A stretch of DNA of 64,000 nt from Tetrastigma voinierianum (Eukaryota > Streptophyta > Magnoliopsida > Vitales > Vitaceae), in NCBI GenBank assembly GCA_016808115.1, contig JAEQBH010004115.1, positions 248,001-312,000 of the forward strand, read 5' to 3'. Made by a program: the position numbers and the translations under genes. Under the pieces are notes generated by a model, which did not search any database, had not been told where the DNA came from, and worked only from the letters and a program-made list of their open reading frames with translations. Below, in pieces: positions 34,042 to 47,200 of this stretch. The first letter of the stretch is position 1, and every line of letters begins with the position of its first letter.

Positions 34042-34976
34042 TCCGATCCCCAAACATCTTTGTTCCTCCTAAAAGAAAAATAGACCTTTCATTGATTTGT
34101 CAATCTTCCCTCTATTCCATCCCGTACCCCTGGGCATTTGCACATTCTTATGAATAAAATCAGAAAATTGTTTGATGTGTTTGAAGTTAAATTGTGTGTT
34201 TATTTTTTTGCTTTAATTGCCAGAGGAATAACAGTAGAATTTAGCTCAGAAATGAAAATGCTGACATATCATACTATGAGCTAATTGAGGTAATTGACTA
34301 GATGATAGGATGAAACACAAATAGTTATAGAATAAGGGCTGAATGGCACATAATAGAATTGAAAGACAAATTGCATAATTGACTTGAATTTAGCTGATAA
34401 GTCTAGGTTAAAGGGAAGTTATACAATTGAAGGAGCAAAACATATTTTTGGGTTTGAAGTATAAATAGTAAGCCAAAGAACTTGGTGAACCTTAGATAAT
34501 GTAACTCCTCAACAACTGAAATGAGTCAAGGACATCTTTAGGGTTATTCACAGTTAACCAAAAAGAATTCTAGAACTTGTTTGATTATTGATCAAGGCGA
34601 AATCCTAGGTAATACAACTAACAAGAGATTTATGCAAAGCCATCCTCAAGTAAACAGCCATTCTAGCCACCATTATGTATATGCTTCTGCATACACCTTA
34701 GTTCCTGAATTTGAGCCAAAACACTTCCTATCTTCAAAACAAGCAATGGAAAATCCCAAGCCATCCTTTATAACTAATCCTCCAGTAAAGAACCTCTGAT
34801 TACCCAAGAACTTAAGGAGGGAGGAAGAGATAAAGTTTGGGGGAGTATATTTTTGGAGAACTAAAGGAGAAATACAAAAAGGGTGAAGAAAGAAAAATCT
34901 AAAGCAGAAGGATACAACAGAAAAGAAAGCTTAAAGGAAGAAGTTTTGTCTTGTGGCCTAATTCTCTTGAACAATT
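34042..34976. other. 3' non-coding tract of element B
   Basis: No gene recognised. AAAGTTTGGGGGAGTATAT near 34833 is a close copy of the polypurine tract, 900 bp upstream of the real one. Segments near 34560-34720 resemble element A near 13670-13830. Confidence 0.6.
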
Positions 34977-35047
34977 AAGTTCTTAGGGGTGTTTCAACAC
35001 CTAGTACCCTAATGCCAACTGGTATGGGAGCTACTAACCCAAAGTTC
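34977..35047 (+). other. Conserved 3' non-coding block, element B copy
   Basis: Counterpart of 14095-14165 in element A, with the shared core ACCTAGTACCCTAATGCCAA. Here the first bases can pair (AGGGGTGTTTCAACACCT). Confidence 0.7.
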
Positions 35048-35724
35048 GCTTAACAAGCAGCAGAAAGCCTAAAAGATAGAACATTGCACTATTCTCGAAT
35101 GGTTGCAGAGAAAACCCAAAGAATGAGAATTACAAATGAGAAATTGTAAATAAACAATTTTAAATGTAAGAAAACAAGAAGATCCAAGGATGAAGTTCGG
35201 GGGAACTAACAAAGAAGTTGCAAGGAAAAAGGAAGGCAGCAAGCAATGTGAAAGAAGGAAGAGTTTGGGTAATCTTAACCTAAAAAGTTCCATCCATCCT
35301 ACCCATGACCCAAGCCTAACATTACAAGCTTGAAAGACCTGATTGATCTTGAAAGTTGGAATTACCTACATTAGTGGAGATCAAGATGAACAACAAGCAT
35401 ATGGAATTTGGAAAATTCAGAAAGGATCAAAACTGTGAAGGAACTCAGAGGATTAACTGACTCACTAAGAAAAGAGGAGGAAAACCAATCTAATCTTCAG
35501 CAGGATCAACTGACTAAACTATTTATAAATCAAATTCAACAATTTAGCTTGTACAATCTGATTTAGTAGAGTACCTTAAACTTCATCTGACTTCAAAGCT
35601 AGATATGCTTAAAAGAATGTGTCTTGTATTTCAATTAATCAGTTGGAATCAAGGTATCAATATTAAATGCTTGTTTGAGGACAAACAAATCTTTCTTTTC
35701 TTTCGTCAGGACAAGCAAAATTTT
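35048..35724. other. 3' non-coding tract of element B, last part
   Basis: No gene recognised. GAAGTTCGGGGGAACTAAC near 35190 is another polypurine-tract-like sequence. Confidence 0.5.
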
Positions 35725-35739
35725 AAGTTCGGGGGAGTT
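35725..35739 (+). promoter_or_regulatory. Polypurine tract of element B
   Basis: AAGTTCGGGGGAGTT directly before TGATGAGC of the 3' LTR; matches element A at 14904-14920. Confidence 0.85.
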
Positions 35740-38238
35740 TGATGAGCTTAAAAGTCATCCATTTTCATCCATTTTCCGATTGATTTTTATATAAAAAACT
35801 GGATTTATGTTCAAATATGGAATAACTAACCAAACTGTTATGCAAGAAGGAATCAAGAGAGAGGAATTTTGCAAAGAAAAGGATGTATGGTGGATGAGTA
35901 TTAAGGATATAACTGGCTGAAGGAGTTTGCAGCAGGAAAGGCGCACAATCAAAGAATCTTATGTTGTGAAGCCTTGATAGCAATGAAAATTCATATCAAG
36001 GTCGCGACCACAAAACTCCAGTCGCAACAGAAGAGCAATGGAAGGCAAAAAAAGCTGGGCGCGACATCACTTTGAGGTCGCATAATTAAACCCAGCTGCG
36101 TTGGGATCGGCGACGCTGCGGACACCAAATAAGTCGCGACATAAGATGTACAATTGACTGAACATTGATGTCGCGACATCTGGAAAAGGTCGCGACATCA
36201 ACACGTGATCAATACAGCCGCTGAGCATCCGAGCAAAGAGAAGAAGTCGCTACAACACCTAGTTGTCACGCGAATACTTGCACCGAAAGGAGGTCACGGC
36301 CATCCTTAAATGGCTATCGCGAACAATTAAGTAAGTGAAAGAAAGGTCGCGACAATACCACAGTCGCGACATCGCGAATAGACCCAAGGTCGCTGACATC
36401 GCCAGTTGTCGCCATCGCCATAAAGGGTGAAGGGTCGCGATAATAAATGAGGTCGCGACATTCGCTGCACAGACCAGAAGGTCGCGACATCATAAAGTAG
36501 TCGCAACATCAAATACAAAGATCTAAGGTCGTGACAACAAGAAGCGGTCGCGACACCAGAAGCTAGAAAAGCAGGTCGCGACATCATTAAGTGGTCTCGA
36601 CATCAATTGTGAAGAACTAAGGTCACGACGGGCTATCCAACCGTCGCTATTATCGCACACGCAACGTAAGGTCGCGACATCATTTAGTTGTTCGACAACA
36701 ATTAAGATAATGACGACAAGTCACGACCAAACAAAGCCTCTGCGACATAACTGAAGACAACAGAAGTCGCGAGAAAGAATCGATGTCGCGACATCAACAA
36801 CCAATCGGGGCTGGCTTAATCAAGTCCAAAAGAGGTGCATCAAATTAGATTCCAAACTTAACTCCTATATACGTTAAATACACATCGAAGGAACACAAAT
36901 TTTTTTGGCGACTTAAAAGAGAGATCTAGAAGTGTCAAGGCCCTCGATTTTAATTTTCTTTCTTTGTTTTGTTTTTATTTTTAGATTAGTTTGTTCTCTT
37001 ATTTCAAATTTGATATGAACGTTAGTCATAAAGTTTTAGCCGAATGCGAATTCTATTTTCTTCAAATTACCGTCTGGGTTGTTTTAATTTTAGACAAATT
37101 TTGAATTAACTACCAGCTTGCCTATTTACGCTCGCTTTCTTGATCGCAGAAGTCATTGTATGGGTGTAATCCAAGGATTTAGAACCCAAGCTCCATTGAA
37201 TTGACGCGCATATTTAAATTATCTTCCCGCGTAATCTATTCATTAATGTCGAACTTCGCTTGTAACCTACTTGCCGGTCTTGTGTATTTTCTATTTATTG
37301 ATCCCACACGTTGTCTCACTCCATTAACAGGATTGTCTCGGGGCTCGATTCCAAGAGGCCCTCCGAGTGACACAGAGAAGGCATTCCCGAGAGTGATGAA
37401 ATAATTTCAAGGTATGCTAACTGGAGCACATTTCCATCTAGTGTGCTTTGTGAAATTAAACTGATAAATCCTCTTCTCACTTGGAGACGAGAATAAGTTG
37501 GGCTATTTATCAATTTAAGCTTGCAGAGAGTTCGCCTCGATTCGAATAGTGAATTCAATCCCGTGTTAGCAAAGATCTAATCAAGGAAAGAATGAGCTAT
37601 TCTAATTTTGAGGAAGAGAAACCAGTATAGTGTAAACACATGCAATGACTTAATCTTAGGAGCTAAGGTTTGCAATCCATGTTGTGGGTATGAAGTATTG
37701 AGAAAGAAAAATACCCAGAACAAGGCAACCCAGATTAAAAGTAGTTATCTAACACTCTGTCTTCGAGAGAAACAGTGAAGATTAGATAATGAATGGTGGA
37801 GTTTGGAGAGATCCAACTGCACTATCATATTCCTTGGACAAGTTTTAAAACTGTGGTTCATTAAGCAAACGTACAGTGCAATCTGCAGGAATTGATGTTT
37901 CACAATAGCTGTATTTTCAATGCTCCCTTTAAAAGATAACTGCTCACTGAACAAAATAGAGCTTGGAGTAGTAAGGGTAGTTGATTGAAAATTTTGAGAT
38001 TTATGTGGGATCGATATCTGGACTAAAATCCACTTTATTACTTGTTCGACCTGTGCACTTGCAGAATCATGGATCAACATTAAAAAGAAATGTATCTATT
38101 CTTCAGGAAACCATTTTATATCAGTATACTTGCAAGGAAATATAACAAACAAGTTTCATGGAACTATTGTTGGGGATTAGATAATAGTCTTTTGGTAATA
38201 GTGTCATAAATTTGCATATGCTCTTTGGTCCATCAATG
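35740..38238 (+). repeat. 3' LTR of element B
   Basis: Second copy of 25064-27744, 182 bp shorter. Its palindrome array is at about 36000-36800, still with 19-bp pairs, for example GGTCGCGACA and AGTCGCAACA near 36480. It ends CCATCAATG, where the 5' LTR ends CCATCAACA, so the terminus is altered. The target copy GAATC follows. Confidence 0.85.
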
Positions 38239-38243
38239 GAATC
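38239..38243. repeat. Target-site duplication of element B, right copy (GAATC)
   Basis: GAATC follows the 3' LTR of B and matches 25059-25063; the element C LTR resumes with ACCCAATTTGG. Confidence 0.8.
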
Positions 38244-39465
38244 ACCCAATTTGGATCACCAAACTCAATTTATTGTATTTTACATCTAGATGACTTAATT
38301 ATAAACAGACCGTGACATACCCACTTTGACAAATTTTCGGGCACTTTCGCTTACAATTTTTCGCACTTCCTTCGCATAAATTATTCCCGAGAAGTCTATT
38401 TTATTTAGAATTCTCAATCACTCAATTTGGATGAAAGAAACTCCACTTATGGCCAAACACGCAAATCACATACCTAAAATGGGAGATAATCAAGTGAGGC
38501 TACACGAGCTCACCTTTCAAATCAGATTAAAGCCTTTAGAGCCACTCACATTGCTCCTCTCTATACATCGGTGTTCTATCTCTTATGGTTCTTTACCAAT
38601 TGGAATCAATTCATCTGGATGATTATAACTTAATCTATAACAAAACAAAAATGTGGGTTTCACCAAATTTTGACATACTCCTTTAAAAACCCAACATTCT
38701 CCTTTTACAACAATTCTCAAAACCAATATGGAATCCATCCAAACAACTTCACAACACTTGAATTGGCATTCTGAACTCTCATAAACCAAAACCCTAGGTA
38801 AAATCCTAAGTGAATTCAACTCAAGGTCCACCAATTCCTACAAACCATATAATAAGAGGATTCCATGTTTATTGTATACTAATTAAGATTTTACCCACAT
38901 GAATTCAATAAATCTTAGGTTGGGGTGATCTCTCAACCAAAACCCTAGGTTTGGAACAAACCAATCTCCATAGAAAAACCCTAGCAATCACACCAAAAAC
39001 CCTAGACATAAAAATACACTTGATTTAGAAATGAAAACATACCTTTGTTTGCTCCTCTCCCACTTCTTCTTCCTCTTCTTCCTCCTCTTCCTTCCTCTTC
39101 TTCCTCTATTCTTCACACCCAAAACATGAACCCTAGCTTTTTGAGACAAAATGAGATTTTTGTTTGTCTCATCTCCTATTTATAGCCCTCATATTTTCTA
39201 TTAATTATACTCAGGCCTAATCACTTCAATATTGCAAATCAACTCTTGTTATTTATATGATGGCCCATCATCTTCTCATTTTATGGTTTTCATATCCTCT
39301 ATGAAAATTACAATTTTATCCTTGTTCTAATACCAAAATTCCGGGTTCCTAAATTTTATCAATTCATACAAGTCATCTCCAAAATATCGGGCTAAGCAGA
39401 CACTCATGTCTGCAGTACGCCCTACGCCAGGCTGAACTGTACACCCATTCCCGACCGGCGCATAA
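38244..39465 (-). repeat. 3' LTR of element C, proximal part
   Basis: Continuation of the LTR broken at 25063. It matches 46375-47609, for example ACTCCACTTATGGCCAAACA in both (38442 and 46580) and TTTGTTTGCTCCTCTCCCAC (39046 and 47185). Together with 22985-25063 it gives about 3.3 kb, the length of the intact 5' LTR. A run of CTTCTTCCTCTTC repeats is at 39063-39105. Confidence 0.85.
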
Positions 39466-39485
39466 ATCCTCCCTCCTTTGGAACA
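39466..39485 (-). promoter_or_regulatory. Polypurine tract of element C
   Basis: Read on the - strand, GTTCCAAAGGAGGGAGGATT lies directly before the LTR start and after TTTCGAGGACGAAAT. This arrangement is standard for chromovirus elements. Confidence 0.8.
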
Positions 39486-39499
39486 TTTCGTCCTCGAAA

Positions 39500-40730
39500 T
39501 GAATAAACTAAATTCAAAAATAAAGGAAGGAAAATACCTCATCTGGAAAATAATTGAGGGTACTGACGGCGCATCTGAGCCTCTGGCTTCCAAGTAGCTG
39601 CCTCCCTCTCATGATTCTTCCATAGGACTTTAACAAAAGGGATCACCTTACTCCTTAATACTTGTTCCTTGCGATCTACAATCTGCACAGGTGTTTCCTC
39701 ATAAGTCAGATTCTCCTTTATCGCACCGGGCCGCTTCTCAGCACATGTGAAGGATCCTGGATGTACTTTAACATCGACACGTGGAATGTGTCATGAACCT
39801 GATAACTCGGGGTAACTTAACTGTAGTTACCAACCCACTTTGCTCACAATCTCATAGGGTCCTATATATCTCGCACTGTTTCCTCGCTTCCCAAATCCCC
39901 AAAAAACACTTTTCCAAGGGGAAATCTTTAAAGACCCATCACCTATCTCGAACTCCGCAAGTCTCTACTTAACTATTGTCCTCATAACTTTTCTCGTCTA
40001 TCTCTTGCTTTCTTTTGGGTTATCACGAACAATTTTCACTTTCTCCTCGAAGTGATTTGCACTAGTTCAGCCTACTAGTCTTCTTCTCACTAACCTCATC
40101 CTAGAAGACACCTGAGTCCTACATTTCCTACCATACAGTGCCTCAAATGGTGCCATTCCTATAATCACCGGGATAGATGCTGTTATGTTTAACTCCATTA
40201 GTGCTAAATGAGTATCCCAACTCCCTTGAATTCCATCACACAAGCTCAAGATATCCTAACGTCCGAATGGTCCTCTCTAACCGCCATCCGTCCGGGAGGG
40301 ATGAAATGTCAGGCCGAAATGAAGGCGAGTACCTAAAGTCGTTTGCAAATCCAGCCAAAACCTAGATGTGAACCTGAGGTCTCGATCTGAAACTATCGAA
40401 ACTGGAAGCCCATGAAGTTTCACTATCTCATCCACATACAACTGGGCCAACTTTTCCAGAGAATCCTCAACATTAACTGGCAGAAAATGAGCAGACTTCG
40501 TAAATCGATCAACTATCACCCATATAGCATCATGCTGCCTTTGAGCCCGTGGAAGACCTGTCATAAAATCCATAGTGATCTTCTCCCATTTCCATACTGG
40601 AATAGGGAGTAACTGTATCTTCCCTATGGGCCTCGATGCTCGCTTCACCTCGCCGACAAGCTGTGGCATCCTGGCACCTAAACTTGCAATCTCTTTCTTC
40701 ATCCTATCCACCCGCAATGTTCTTTCAAAG
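39500..40730 (-). pseudogene. Integrase and chromodomain-like tail of element C
   Basis: Core: MDFMTGLPRAQRQHDAIWVI, VDRFTKSAHFLPV, IVSDRDLRFTSRFW and LHFGLTFHPSRTDGG (40280-40720); the catalytic Glu region after FHP is degraded. In another frame GIQGSWDTHLALMELN and IIGMAPFEALYGRKCRT (40100-40230) form the C-terminal part. Near 39541-39720 the sequence reads NLTYEETPVQIVDRKEQVLR and VKVLWKNHEREAATWKPEAQ with MRRQYPQLF, a chromodomain-like tail that in relatives targets integration to heterochromatin. Frameshifts and stops separate the parts. Confidence 0.85.
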
Positions 40731-42300
40731 TCCTGTACATCTTGGTACTACCTGGATGGCAGCATACGCAGATGAATGTGCTTCCATAATGTCTCTCTTC
40801 ACCGTCATACCGCACGCACATTCTCTGGGTCCTTTCATTATTATCATGCCATCATCTCTAATTTGAAACTCCGCTCTTCCTTTTCATCTCTCCTGCTTAA
40901 TCATCCTGTGGATCCCCGCGACCGCCCCGCTAGGAACTGGATCCACTAATAAGAGGTCTAACAGAAATGTGGGCTAATAAGGCCCTCGAACCTCAGCCTC
41001 CAATATCACCCCTAGCTCTTAGATCCACCAACAAAGGAAGATAACCCGATCTCATACGACAAAGAACTCTTTGGTCGCCTACTCAAGGCATCCGCTACGA
41101 CATTAGCTCGGATGGTACCCAATAGTACAATGTAGTCCTTAATCAACTCCAAGCCATCTTCTTTGCCTCAGTTTAACTCTTCTCAGAAAATATATTGAAG
41201 ACTCTTATGGACTGTGGAAGATCCCGCAAGGAACACCATATAAGTAATGTCTCCATATCTTCGGTAGGCAAACACGATCACACGCAAGCCTAAGTCATGT
41301 GTGTGGTACTCCCTCCTCATGCTTCTTCACCGCCTAGAGGCATATGCAATCACCCTATCATTCTCATCAAAACACAACCAAGGCCTTGCCGGAAGCATCA
41401 CCGAAACCACAAACCCATCTCTCCCATCAAGTGTTTAACCTGGAAATGCTCAATCTACCCTTCAACTCCTTGAAACTCAAGCAGCGTGCATCCACCCAAT
41501 CATACTTCGACATCTTTCCTCGTCACTGGGTCTGGGGTTGCTATCTCGAGAACCCCTCAACAAACTTCCTGTAATATCCTGCCAAACCACAGTTGACCTC
41601 TGACATTCTGGGTGGTTTCCAATTTACCACAATTTCTATTTTCTCGGGATCCACACTGCCACCCTCGGGCCTAAGATCACATGACCCAGGAACGCCACCC
41701 ATCAAGCAAAACCGACACTTGCTCAACTCGGCATACAACCTGTCGTCCCTTGGGTCTCAGAACACAATCCTCAAAGGCCCGAATGTTCCTCTGAACTACC
41801 TGAATACAATAGGATATCATCAATAAATACTATGACGAACCTATCCAAATATGGTTGGAATACCTGGTTCATCAAATCCATAAACGCTGCCGGAGCATTA
41901 GTCAAGCCAAACGGCATCACCAGAAACTCATAATGTCCGTGAGCGTACTAATGTACTCAGGGGAACATCACCATCCTGCACCTTCAACTGATGATACCCC
42001 GACCTCAAATCTATCTTGGAGTACACTAGGGACCCCTGGAGCTGATCGAATAACTCATCGATCCTAGGGAGTGGATACTGATTGCGGATGGTAACTTTGT
42101 TCAGCTGCCTCGTAATCTATACACAAATCGCAACCCCATCTTTCTTTTCACGAAGAGGAACTGAGTCTCTACGGGATATGCCCTAATAAATGAATCCCTT
42201 TACTTAACAATTCTAACTAAGCCTTAAGCCTCTCAACTCAAGTAGGAGCCATCCTATAAGGAGGAATGGAAATGGCCTGTACCCGGGATCAAATCAATGG
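40731..42300 (-). pseudogene. Reverse transcriptase and RNase H of element C
   Basis: QYPLPRIDELFDQLQGSLVY and SKIDLRSGYHQLKVQDGDVP (about 41970-42095), the active-site FIDDILLYS (FIDD encoded at 41816-41827), then LYAELSKCRFCL and VDPEKIEIVVNWKPPRMSEV with LAGYYRKFVEGFSR (41541-41760). RNase H lies between about 40900 and 41500 but is very fragmented. Frames shift every one to two hundred bases. Confidence 0.8.
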
Positions 42301-42539
42301 TGAACCTAATTCCCCTTTCTCGGGAGGTAATCCCGCAATATCATCCTAGAATACATAATGGGAACTCTCTAACAACCTGGAATCTCATCCACCAGAGTCC
42401 CCCTCCTTTCCCTGCTTCCACCACATAAGCCAGATAACCCCGACAACCCTTACGCGCAAAGATTCTCCAGACCGCTGGGCGGCGTAGATCATACCGAAGA
42501 TAACTCTCTACATATTCCCTGAACTTAACCTCCAATTTC

Positions 42540-43060
42540 CCCGCCTATGCAACTTTGCATTTCCTTTATAACAATCTAATGTGGCTCTATGGCGTAGATA
42601 GCCAATCTATGCCGAGACCACATCAAAATCCTCATATCTATACATAAGATCCGGTCGTGGTGAACTCCCGTCCCCCCAATCGTAACTCTACTATCTTCGA
42701 CTAATTCCGCTTGAGAATAACCTGACTTCCACCGGAAGGGAAACTCCCATACGAATCCCAATGGCCGGGTCTCTATCCTGGAAGTGATCTAAGAAAGGCC
42801 TGATGCAATGAATGTGTGGCCCCGGGTCCACTAATGTATAAGCATCATGATCAAGGATAGAAATAATACCGAGAACTACATCCGGAGCCGCATCTCGCAT
42901 CCCGCCGAGTCTCGCATAAACCCTAGCCTCAAGACGGGTCTCGTCGCATCCTGAGGCACTACCTCCGCCTACCACGACCGCCCTAATCGCGTGGGCCGTA
43001 ATCGTCCCTCCGCTTGGGAAACCTCTCCTTGAAGACCTCCGAGTGCTCATCTCGGTGCTG
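42540..43060 (-). pseudogene. Protease region of element C
   Basis: RDAAPDVVLGIISILDHDAY followed by TLVDPGPHIHCI. In relatives the last motif reads DxGATHSFI, so this is the aspartic-protease active site, here DPGP. The segment before it (MSTRRSSRRGFPSGGTI...) is the gag C-terminal linker. Broken downstream. Confidence 0.65.
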
Positions 43061-44135
43061 GGGTAGCTAGGCTAGCTACTAATAACTCCGTGCACCAATC
43101 AACTTAGACACCTTCTAATGAAACGGCCTTCCGGCCACAAGGAAACATCCTCGCACCATATCCTTACACTCGCATGGTGTCGCTCCGACACATATGATGT
43201 GACGGAGGAATAATTGGGTGCCACCGCTAGCAACCGGGGCCTCACCGGGATCCCTACTAGAGGTAGCTCCCGACTCAAGACCCCGCCCTCCAGAACCTCG
43301 CTACCCTTGTTCCTTCCACACTGTCCAGAGCTCTCATGGGAAATGCCCCAGCACTCTCTTCCTTTTCGGTTTTACCGACACATAGTCGCCGTGATTGTCA
43401 ACCCTGAGCCGTCAACTAAGTCTCAAATCGTATTATAAGGAAACTATAGACAAATGCACCATCCTATGTCTTAATCCCGCTTAAAAACTTTGAACATGGT
43501 CACTAGACTTGAACATATGAACTGTAATTTAACTAGCCTGAACCTCTTTCTCATAATCTCGACACCGACATGTTCTTCTCGTTTTGAACTCAACAAACTC
43601 ACCAATTTTTAATCCTCATGACTTTGAGGAAAGAACTGCAACAACAACTCGTTGAAATCGGGCCTCCTCCACATACACACAGATACTTTCTGGGCAAGGC
43701 CCCCACTCTAATCCTCTAAGCCTACTCCATCAAAATTGGAAAATAAGACCTCGCTTCATCCGTACAACATAAACTCTAGCTAAACTTTATTTACTTGGTC
43801 TAGCCATAACCAGCTCGCTTCGACTCACCATGGTTTGGTGTCCACTTTTGTACTCTTCCTTCTTATCGACTCTCCCCGTGCCTTCGGCGAAATCTCTTCA
43901 AAGTGGAGTTTACTGGTCACAGTCGCCATATGGCTACTATCTCGTGCACCAGGCCACCCGTCTATCGTGAAATAACTTGGCACTTGAGCTCCCTCCTCGT
44001 GGCCCGTATGGTCTAAATCTTATCGCTACTGGGAGGCCATGGAACCAACTATGTGATCATCTCTCCTGTGTACTCGCAGACGCCTGACCTTTGAATGACT
44101 CTCCTAGGACGACCTCGACGTCCTCTGCCAGACAT
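43061..44135 (-). pseudogene. gag of element C
   Basis: The probable start is ATG at 44135, giving MSGRGRRGRPRRVIQRSG, a basic N-terminus common in this lineage. Downstream motifs are poorly readable, with many stops. The zinc-knuckle region expected near 43150 is degenerate. Assignment rests mainly on position between primer site and protease. Confidence 0.6.
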
Positions 44136-44278
44136 AGTGCTGTATTTGCAAAAAAAAAAATTCAACTATTTAATACTTTGAATCACCTCATATGTATGTA
44201 CTTTGAATAGGAAAATGCATGGTTGCTAGTAGTGTAAAATAGTGTATACGAAAACTACGATGCTTAATAACAACTTAT

Positions 44279-44290
44279 GCTCTGATACCA
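44279..44290 (-). promoter_or_regulatory. Primer-binding site of element C (initiator Met tRNA)
   Basis: On the - strand TGGTATCAGAGC lies three bases inside the 5' LTR end (AGG linker). It is complementary to the 3' end of plant initiator tRNA-Met, the usual primer of chromoviruses. Confidence 0.92.
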
Positions 44291-44293
44291 CCT

Positions 44294-47200
44294 TGTCACA
44301 CCCCCACCCCCTACTATCGGCAGGTGTGCCGGCCACTCCACAGAAATCCCCAGCCGTTACCTCTAACGACTAGAAAATCCTGGGAAGCGAAGCCATATTG
44401 CTTGCTTCCAATCCGTGATAAAAAAATTTTCTTTTCTAAACTTGTGATTTTATAAAATTTCAAGATAACAACTTATATAAAGACATGTCCCAAAACCTAT
44501 ATACACAATTTACACTATATCAAACATGGCAACCAACAAACCTCCACACATTTTCATAAAACCAGCTAATACAGATGATACACAGGTCTCTTACTAAGTT
44601 CAGATGTATTTCCATACAAAATTCTATTTATACACGCCGACTTATACCGATGTCAGACCTCTATTGTGCTCCAAATAGCCCGGCGACTGCACTTGAAAAT
44701 AGTTTTTAAACAGAAAATAATGGAGCTAAACGAGCTCTCGCTTGAGTGCATGCTTAGAAAATGTTTTGTTTTTTTGGAAAACATCTAAAAACTCGTGAAA
44801 CCCTCGCTTACAAGATATTTTCCTTAAATATTTCTTTCTTTTCGCTTTCGTTTACTTTTAAAAGTTTCGAAACTTTTATTGTTTTCTACATTTTAAAGTT
44901 TATAAACCTTTCAAAATCTCTCTTGCTTGCTTGTTTATCTTACTTTTAAAAGTTTCTAAAACTTTTCTCAAATCTCTTGCTTTAAAGTTGCTCAAAACGT
45001 TTCATAAACCTTGCTTCAAAAGTTTCTCAAAACTTTTCATAAATACGGGAGTCTAGGCTCAACCGCATGCTTTGAAATAAAACGGGAGTCTGGGCTCAAC
45101 CATTTGTTTTAAAATAAAAACGGGAGCCTGGGCTCAACCGTTTGCTTTAAAACAAACACGGGAGCCTAGGCTCAACCGTGTGCCAATGGTTGATTTTTAA
45201 AAACTGTATAAACATGCTTATAAATCATCAACCACTAGAGGCCTTCCCACACAGATTCTGCTGAACACGGAGCCCGGCATCGACCGCAAGCTCTGGAAGG
45301 ACCCGGTCCACATCACCTAGGTGGAAGCGGCTCGCCCACGCCACCTTCTTTCCAGAAATATGGTGGAATCGACTCGGGGTCTCCATCACCATAATTTAGT
45401 TAGAGCTCTTAAACCTTATATACTCCAAAGACATGCCACGGCCTCTTTAAATGTATGGATGTGATGTTCTAAGTTTGCCGACTGTGCAATCTAAATGCAT
45501 GTATGAAATCCTAATGCCACCGCCAAGACGCATTTTAATAATTCTGACCTGATGCTTCGCTTAAGACTAGGATTTTTGGTTAGGCCTATTTTACAAATAG
45601 GACTTTTTGTTTGTTTCATTGGGCTTCTTTGAAATATGGTTTTATAGTTAAAAAACCATTGCTTGCTAAACTCATTGCTTCGCTTTTTTAAAAAGTATGG
45701 TCGAATGAATCAAAACCATTACTTATTTGCTTTTCATATATGGTTTAAAATCAAAATCGCTTTTGCTTGCTTGTTAAACTCATTTTCTGCCTTTCAAACA
45801 TGGTTTACAATCAAAACCATTTAAATACCAGTGCAAAACAAATTTCATAATAATACACTAGTATTTGGAAAATAGGTTTAGAACACTCACCTCTTGCTTC
45901 CCAAACTTGAGCACAAATCCACTACTTTGCCTCCTTTGCTTTTAGCCTACATACTCAAACGAATACGGCAACGTATTAATCACCTACATATAGCGTATAA
46001 ACTTAACTTACTTCACACGCAAGTCACTTTAAGGTCACACAACATTCATATAAAGTCAAATTAACAATTTACCCTTGAGCACTAAAAAACCCCTAACAAA
46101 AAAAACCACTCATTTTGGTAACTTTTTTCCAACAATAATTTATGGACTTTATTACCTAAAATATTCAAAGGTTCAAAATTATGAAACTCTCCAGATCAGT
46201 CTTCAATGTAAAATTCTTCTCTAAGGCCCTCAACCACATAACACAAGTTACAAGATATTTTTGATTCCAAACTCACCAATCACCTAATGCTATCCTTGAT
46301 TTCTGGATCTAACTCCATAAATTAAATGGTTTTCACTAATTTGAAGCTATGATCATCATTTATTTATCCAATTGAACCCAATTTGGATCACCAAAACTCA
46401 AGTTATTGTATTTACATCTAGATTACTCAATTTGGCAGAACAGAATCTGCACATAGCTCCACTTTGACAAATTTTCTGGGCACTTGGCTTACACCTTGTA
46501 TTGTACTTCCTTCAGATAACTTTATTCCCTAGAAGTCTATTTTACCCAGAATTTTTAATCACTCAATTGGATGAGTGAAACTCCACTTATGGCCAAACAC
46601 TACACCATACCCAAACAGAGCATAATCAGCGAAAGCCACACGAGCTCACCTTTCAGTCCATATTTGGGAGCCTTAGAGCTGCAATTTGCCTCTGGTCCTT
46701 CTATAGATTGTAGCCCTATCTCTTATGGTTTTTACCAATTGGAATCAATTCATTTGATGATTATAACTTAATCTATAACCAAAACAAAAACAGGGTTTTA
46801 CCAAATTTTGATAGAATTTCCCTTTAAAAAACTAACATTACTGCTATAACAATTCCTCAAAACCAACATGGAATTCATCCAAAACAACTTCACAACACTT
46901 GAATTGGTGATTTTGAACTTCATAAAACCAAACCCTAGGTAAAAATCCTATGAATTCAACCCAAGGTCCACCAATTCCTACAAAACCATATAAATAAGAG
47001 GATTCCATGTTTATTGTATACTAATTAAGGTTTTACCCACATGAATTCAACAAATCTAGGGTTAAGGTGATCTCTCAACCAAAACCCTAGGTTTGGAACA
47101 AACCAATCTCCATAGAAAAACCCTAGCAATGCACAATAACCTAAACATCAAAAAATACACTTGATTTAGAAATGAAAACATACCTTTGTTTGCTCCTCTC

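Larger units (their letters stand above)
25064..38238 (+). mobile_element. Element B: Athila-like retrotransposon nested in element C
   Basis: LTRs at 25064-27744 (2681 bp) and 35740-38238 (2499 bp) begin TGATGAGC. The primer site TGGCGCCGTTGTCGG is at 27750. Gag, protease and part of RT are present in heavily broken form. RNase H and integrase are missing between about 31330 and 31560. The third ORF is comparatively well preserved. Without integrase the copy cannot move by its own proteins, so it is a non-autonomous or dead element. The small indels here are so dense that some may be assembly errors. Confidence 0.88.
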
